DNA of 64,000 nucleotides, taken from assembly GCF_024806495.1 (NCBI RefSeq), contig NZ_JANUFF010000001.1:620001-684000 (forward strand). The letters are read 5' to 3'. Below, piece after piece: positions 60,060 through 64,000 of the stretch. This DNA is from Chryseobacterium sp. JUb7 (GTDB lineage Bacteria; Bacteroidota; Bacteroidia; Flavobacteriales; Weeksellaceae). Under the pieces are notes generated by a model that saw only the letters and a list, made by a program, of their open reading frames with translations, made no database searches and was not told the DNA's origin. A program made the translations under genes and the position numbers. Each line of letters begins with the position of its first letter. Position 1 is the first letter of the stretch.

Positions 60060-60090
60060 TTGACGGAATACCTGTTTAGTTATAATTTTG
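60060..60090 (+). promoter_or_regulatory. Bacteroidota-type promoter of the DUF1349 gene
   Basis: TTG at 60060-60062, 20-nt spacer and TAATTTTG at 60083-60090 match the consensus exactly. Confidence 0.75.
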
Positions 60091-60123
60091 CTAAAATAAC
60101 GATTTGCGATCAGTTATCTTTAA

Positions 60124-60789
60124 ATGAAAGTCAATTGCAGAATGAAAAGAATTATTTTAAGTTGTTGTTTATTTTTTCTTACTCAGCAAACCTTTGCGCA
60201 GACCCTGGAAAAAATGACGTGGTTTAATGAACCCGAAAAATGGGAAATCAAAAACAATAAAATGTCTATGATGGTAACGCCTCAAAGCGATTACTGGAGA
60301 ATTTCCCACTATGGGTTTACTGTTGACGATGCTCCTTTTTATTACACCACCTATGGCGGAGAGTTTGAAGCGAAGGTAAAAATATCCGGAGATTATAAAG
60401 CCCGATTTGATCAGATGGGACTTATGCTGAGGATTGATAAGGAAAATTATATCAAAGCAGGAATTGAATTTGTAGATGGTAAATATAACCTGAGCACCGT
60501 GGTAACCCATACCACAAGCGACTGGAGTGTGATTACTTTAGATAAAACACCTCCAGCAGTCTGGATCAAAGCCGTTAAAAGACTTGATGCAGTTGAAATT
60601 TTTTATTCTTTTGATGATAAAACTTATATCATGATGAGAAATGCCCATTTACAGGATAACAGTCCGGTAATGGTGGGGCTAATGGCTGCCTGTCCTGACG
60701 GGACTGGCTTTACTGCGACTTTTGAAAACTTCAGAGTAAAACATCTTCCGGATGAACGCCGCCTGAAATGGCTTGAAAACCACAAATAA
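60124..60789 (+). CDS. DUF1349 family secreted protein
   Basis: The 221-residue protein has a beta-sandwich (concanavalin-like) fold typical of DUF1349, with WRISHYGFTVDDAPFYY and VGLMAACPDGTGFTATFENF. A signal peptide ends QTFAQ; the ATG at 60142 (MKRII) would give the cleaner signal, but 60124 is possible too. Some relatives bind or modify sugars; function here is unknown. The promoter at 60060 and the divergent LuxR gene suggest inducible expression. Confidence 0.8.
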   Translation: MKVNCRMKRIILSCCLFFLTQQTFAQTLEKMTWFNEPEKWEIKNNKMSMMVTPQSDYWRISHYGFTVDDAPFYYTTYGGEFEAKVKISGDYKARFDQMGLMLRIDKENYIKAGIEFVDGKYNLSTVVTHTTSDWSVITLDKTPPAVWIKAVKRLDAVEIFYSFDDKTYIMMRNAHLQDNSPVMVGLMAACPDGTGFTATFENFRVKHLPDERRLKWLENHK

Positions 60790-60830
60790 CAAATGATTGA
60801 ATTACATTCAATATAGAGTCAATTTATTTC

Positions 60831-60855
60831 ACCTCTCAATATTTTTTTGAGAGGT
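60831..60855 (+). terminator. rho-independent terminator after the DUF1349 gene
   Basis: ACCTCTCAA pairs with TTGAGAGGT, then a run of T. Confidence 0.85.
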
Positions 60856-60879
60856 TTTTTGACTCATTTTTAAAACAAA

Positions 60880-60903
60880 AAACCGGATATCGACATCCGG
60901 TTT
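60880..60903 (-). terminator. terminator after the first GIGT-repeat gene
   Basis: AAACCGGAT pairs with ATCCGGTTT around a 6-nt loop, followed on the minus strand by T. About 90 nt around it are nearly identical to 62700-62792, the end of the paralogous gene. Confidence 0.8.
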
Positions 60904-60975
60904 GTATTTGTGTATATTAGAATCTTTGTGCCAAAAATTAAGATTATCTTTGAGGGGAAAGTAATCTCATGAGTA

Positions 60976-62559
60976 TTAATTCATTCTGGTAAGAACAATA
61001 GTATAGTTTTTGGAAACATTGCCATTATTAGTTATATTGATCGTTCCAGCTGAAGGCATAGCCAAGGTATAGTTAAACGCAGTACCATTGCCGCCATCCT
61101 GGCAAACTACCACCCCGGTCCATGTTGTAGAAATACTCGTTCTGCTATTTTGAGCAAATGTCGGCGATTTTGATGTTGATCCACTTCCGATATTTCCACC
61201 CAGTCCATTAATCGAATAAAAGCCATTTCCTGCTCTCGCAGTCACATAGAACTCTGCAACAGAACTATCGACACAGCCGTTATAAGATGTTACGATAGCT
61301 TTATAAATAGCTCCATCCACCATATTGGTGATTAATGTACCTGTAGCACCACTTGCTATCGCCGCAGTTGTATTTGCAATTACACTTCCATAGGTAGAAG
61401 TGGCAGCTTTAACTAAAACTCCGGTAGGATCAGAATAGACAGGATTTACTACTGTCGTACCAGCCGCTGTATTTATTGCTCTTACCCTTGTGTTACCATT
61501 CACATCAAGCAGTTCAGTAGGTGATGCTGTACTAATTCCTACATTTCCGCTTCTAATAGAAATAACCCCGCCTGCAGAATTATTAACAATGGCTCCTCCT
61601 AATGACAGATCTCCATTATCATTAAACACCATTCTTCTTACATTGTTGATACGGTCAATAATTTCAAAAGAATTTGATGAACCTGTTGTTCCGCCAGTTG
61701 AAGGAGATAACGCCCATATAGATGTTCCGACACTGAAACGGGATTCACCACCGTCTACATGCAGTCTTCCTCCCGGGGCTGCAGTTCCGATTCCAAAATT
61801 TCCATTAGGTCTCAGAGTAGCCACCGTCGTTAGAGTCTGTCCGTCTCCATAAGTACCGACAGCGTTGGCTCCTACTTTAAACTGTAAGCCTGTTTCTGCT
61901 CCTGAAGCATTGATAGCGGGTGCCGAAGTATTGGAAAGGTCAATCCATAGATTATCCCAGCTTCCACTTCCCTGACTTCTTTTAATCCCGAAATAATCTC
62001 CTACAATATCAAGTTTAGCTGCTGGTGCAGTATTTCCTATTCCGACTCTTCCTAAATTATCATCTGTAAGATACATAAGCTCATTTGGAGTGATTCCCAC
62101 ACTGAAAGAAAGATATCGAGGTCCACTGTTGCTGGCGCCGGTATTTACATCTCCGAAGTTTATTCGGGCAATTCTTCCTCCGTTGATGCTTGAAGAGGTT
62201 CTCATATTAATCCCGAAATTATCTGCCCTGTTCCCATAAGCATAAGTATCCTGACCAATATTAATATCCAATGCTTCTTTCGTTGTTGCGGAAGTGATTG
62301 CTGCATTAAAATAACCACTTCCTTCCACATCCAGTTTACGGGTAGGAGAAACAGTTCCTATACCCACATTTCCACTGGTTGCTATTGAAAAATCATTGGC
62401 TTGTTGAGCTGCGGTTGGCGTACCTGTTGCCGGATTGTCTTTTCCGCCATCAACGGTAAATGCTCCAATAGGATTAGGAGTATTGATCCCTATCTGTGCG
62501 CTAATTTTTACCGTAAAGACTGATGCAGCCAGTACGAGAGATAGTACGGTTTTTTTCAT
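60976..62559 (-). CDS. GIGT-repeat surface/fibre-like protein, copy 1
   Basis: The 527-residue secreted protein has a signal peptide ending VKISAQ (about 1-22). Four repeats of the type VGIGTxxPxxKLDVxG occur (about 69, 175, 260 and 350), as found in trimeric tail-fibre-like proteins of Bacteroidota. A C-terminal beta domain (about 400-527) ends SAGTINITNNGNVSKNYTIV. No type IX signal or chaperone peptidase domain is seen at the end. It is the downstream member of a tandem pair with the gene at 62806 and has an extra block of about 100 residues. Confidence 0.85.
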   Translation of the reverse strand: MKKTVLSLVLAASVFTVKISAQIGINTPNPIGAFTVDGGKDNPATGTPTAAQQANDFSIATSGNVGIGTVSPTRKLDVEGSGYFNAAITSATTKEALDINIGQDTYAYGNRADNFGINMRTSSSINGGRIARINFGDVNTGASNSGPRYLSFSVGITPNELMYLTDDNLGRVGIGNTAPAAKLDIVGDYFGIKRSQGSGSWDNLWIDLSNTSAPAINASGAETGLQFKVGANAVGTYGDGQTLTTVATLRPNGNFGIGTAAPGGRLHVDGGESRFSVGTSIWALSPSTGGTTGSSNSFEIIDRINNVRRMVFNDNGDLSLGGAIVNNSAGGVISIRSGNVGISTASPTELLDVNGNTRVRAINTAAGTTVVNPVYSDPTGVLVKAATSTYGSVIANTTAAIASGATGTLITNMVDGAIYKAIVTSYNGCVDSSVAEFYVTARAGNGFYSINGLGGNIGSGSTSKSPTFAQNSRTSISTTWTGVVVCQDGGNGTAFNYTLAMPSAGTINITNNGNVSKNYTIVLTRMN

Positions 62560-62704
62560 AAGTTAAAAGTTTTTTATATAATTATCTGATTCATCGTAAA
62601 TTTAATATTTATTTGCTAATAAATCTATTTTTTTTCGTTAAAAACTCAATATTAATCAAATTTATTAATTGAAAGTTAAATATTACATACATATCAGAAT
62701 AAAA

Positions 62705-62727
62705 AAACCGGAATCGACATCCGGTTT
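62705..62727 (-). terminator. terminator after the second GIGT-repeat gene
   Basis: AAACCGGA pairs with TCCGGTTT around a 7-nt loop, followed by T on the minus strand; nearly the same as the hairpin at 60880. Confidence 0.8.
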
Positions 62728-62805
62728 GTATTTGTGTATATTAGAATCCTTGTGCCAAAGTTAAGATTATCTTTGAGGGAGAAATAATCTTGTAAAAGAA
62801 ACAGT

Positions 62806-64000
62806 TTAATTTATTCGGGTAAGCGTGATAGAATATGCTCTGGCAATATTTCCATTGTTGGTCACGTTTATTGTTCCCGCCGAAGGCATTGTTAGAGTAT
62901 AATCAAATGCAGTACTGTTTCCACCGTCTGCACAACCTGTTACCCCGGCCCATGATACCCCAACAGTAGATTTTACTGATTGTGCAAAGGCAGGGTGATT
63001 ATTGGAAGGCGAAGCAATAACCAGCAGCCCATTTTGACCATTTATGGCAAAATAACCATTGCTAGAAGAATTCTGAATCATAAAATCTGTCATTGCAACA
63101 GCTCCACAGGCATTACCTAAAAGAACAGTAGCTCTGTAAAGAGCACCATCTACCATACCAGTAATCAGAGTTCCGGTACCACCACTTGCTACTGATGCTG
63201 ATGTAGCACTTGTAACTCCTCCAAGGGTTGCCGAAGCTGGTTTTACTAAAACACCAGTAGCATCAGCATAAACTGGCGTTACTACAGTAGAACCGGCTAC
63301 TGAGCTCATTGTCCTTACTCTAGTTGTGCCATTTATATCCAAAGTATTTGTCGGAGCAGCGTTATTACCAATTCCGACACTTGTACCGACAGTACTTATA
63401 GCCGCATTGGCTCCGGCTGTACCAAGAGTTCCTCCCATGAAAGTATTACCATTTTCCTGTAATATGATACGGCGGACATTATTGGTACGGTCAATAATAC
63501 TGAACTGATGGGTAGGAGATGTTGTTTCAGAAGCGAGTCCCCAAGTAGAGGTTGTATTACTAAGCCTCACCTCTGCTCCTTCAACATGAAATTTAGTCGC
63601 AGGGGCAGCTGTTCCGACTCCCATATTACCATTCGGCCTCATAGTTGCCACAGTTACCAATGTTTGACCATCACCATATGTCCCCGCAGTATTAGATCCT
63701 ACATTAAACTGTAATCCTGTTTCAGCACCTGATGCATTGATAGTAGGTGCCGAGGTATTGGAAAGATCAATCCATAAATTGTCCCAACTTCCACTGCCAG
63801 GACTTCTTTTAATTCCAAAAGTATCTCCTACAATATCCAGTTTCGCTGCTGGTGCAATAGTTCCTATTCCTACACTACCGGTAGCAGCAACTGAAAAATC
63901 ATTAGCTTGTTGCGCTGTAGTAGGGGTACCAGTTACAGGATCATCTTTGGCACCATCGACAGTAAATGCACCAATTGGATTAGCAGTATTAATCCCTATT
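62806..64000 (-). CDS. GIGT-repeat surface/fibre-like protein, copy 2 (N-terminus beyond edge)
   Basis: The frame is open from the right edge to 62806, giving about 398 residues; the signal peptide is off the window, since the first residues seen (IGINTANPIGAFTVDG) match residues 23 onward of copy 1. It keeps the GIGT repeats and the same C-terminal domain but lacks the block of about 100 residues between the first two repeats of copy 1. A frame starting at an internal TTG (63660) exists but the longer open frame is real. Tandem duplication is clear. Confidence 0.88.
   Translation of the reverse strand, partial: IGINTANPIGAFTVDGAKDDPVTGTPTTAQQANDFSVAATGSVGIGTIAPAAKLDIVGDTFGIKRSPGSGSWDNLWIDLSNTSAPTINASGAETGLQFNVGSNTAGTYGDGQTLVTVATMRPNGNMGVGTAAPATKFHVEGAEVRLSNTTSTWGLASETTSPTHQFSIIDRTNNVRRIILQENGNTFMGGTLGTAGANAAISTVGTSVGIGNNAAPTNTLDINGTTRVRTMSSVAGSTVVTPVYADATGVLVKPASATLGGVTSATSASVASGGTGTLITGMVDGALYRATVLLGNACGAVAMTDFMIQNSSSNGYFAINGQNGLLVIASPSNNHPAFAQSVKSTVGVSWAGVTGCADGGNSTAFDYTLTMPSAGTINVTNNGNIARAYSITLTRIN

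Noticed and set aside
1..64000. CRISPR arrays, tRNA, rRNA, prophage or insertion sequences
   Set aside because: No regularly spaced repeats, cloverleaf-like segments, integrase or transposase frames were found by reading.

Overview
The window looks like chromosomal DNA of a flavobacterium, most like Chryseobacterium (Weeksellaceae, Bacteroidota). The DNA is AT-rich. It has a SusC/SusD pair, a protein with a type IX secretion C-terminal signal, a GldI-type lipoprotein, many Bacteroidota-restricted DUF proteins, and promoters of the Bacteroidota type (TTG, a gap of about 20 nt, then TAnnTTTG). The species is inferred from protein character only. I see no tRNA, rRNA, CRISPR array, integrase or insertion sequence; this reads as a stable chromosomal segment.

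Layout. 1-13570: a polysaccharide utilisation locus, read mostly on the minus strand: SusC, SusD, a surface glycan-binding lipoprotein, GH30, GH3, GH16 and a second GH30 cut by the left edge. A sugar MFS permease and a Nudix-fold regulator with a degenerate catalytic box diverge from it. The enzyme set fits 1,6-branched beta-1,3-glucan (laminarin or fungal/oomycete wall glucan). 13700-20700: glutaryl-CoA dehydrogenase, a frameshifted secreted hydrolase with a T9SS tail, a RecB-like nuclease, and envelope proteins. 20740-29600: rsmG, an aminotransferase, an M16 protease, a peroxiredoxin/thioredoxin/DUF6952 cluster, a Bax-inhibitor-1 membrane protein, a LuxC-like acyl-CoA reductase, and a ferredoxin. 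30062-36274: serC-serA-DUF1015, then two tandem M28 peptidases, the first of which has lost catalytic residues.

36300-50100: a 610-bp non-coding stretch, a retropepsin/PDZ protein, two peptidyl-prolyl isomerases, ilvE, mnmD, a Nudix hydrolase, DUF4294, an M42 peptidase, rpe, DUF1772, a GH29 fucosidase and ndk. 50200-57003: a probable small RNA with a sigma-54-like promoter, a Bcr-type exporter, an AraC regulator, rsgA, DAHP synthase/chorismate mutase, an unlisted 49-residue membrane protein, and dnaX. 57105-64000: a TetR regulator with an alpha-oxoamine synthase (sphingo- or sulfonolipid base synthesis), a LuxR regulator divergent from a DUF1349 protein, and two tandem GIGT-repeat surface proteins, the second cut by the right edge.

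Most notable signal: dnaX is split at a run of 11 A residues. The zero frame ends in a 361-residue gamma-like protein. A -1 ribosomal shift, or one extra A in the mRNA, opens a tau-like protein of about 564 residues, and a GGAG Shine-Dalgarno-like stimulator lies 7 nt upstream of the run. Also notable are the M28 pseudoenzyme pair, the candidate small RNA at about 50226-50292 and its 28-bp partner element near 46938, and several intergenic inverted repeats built from short reiterated words.
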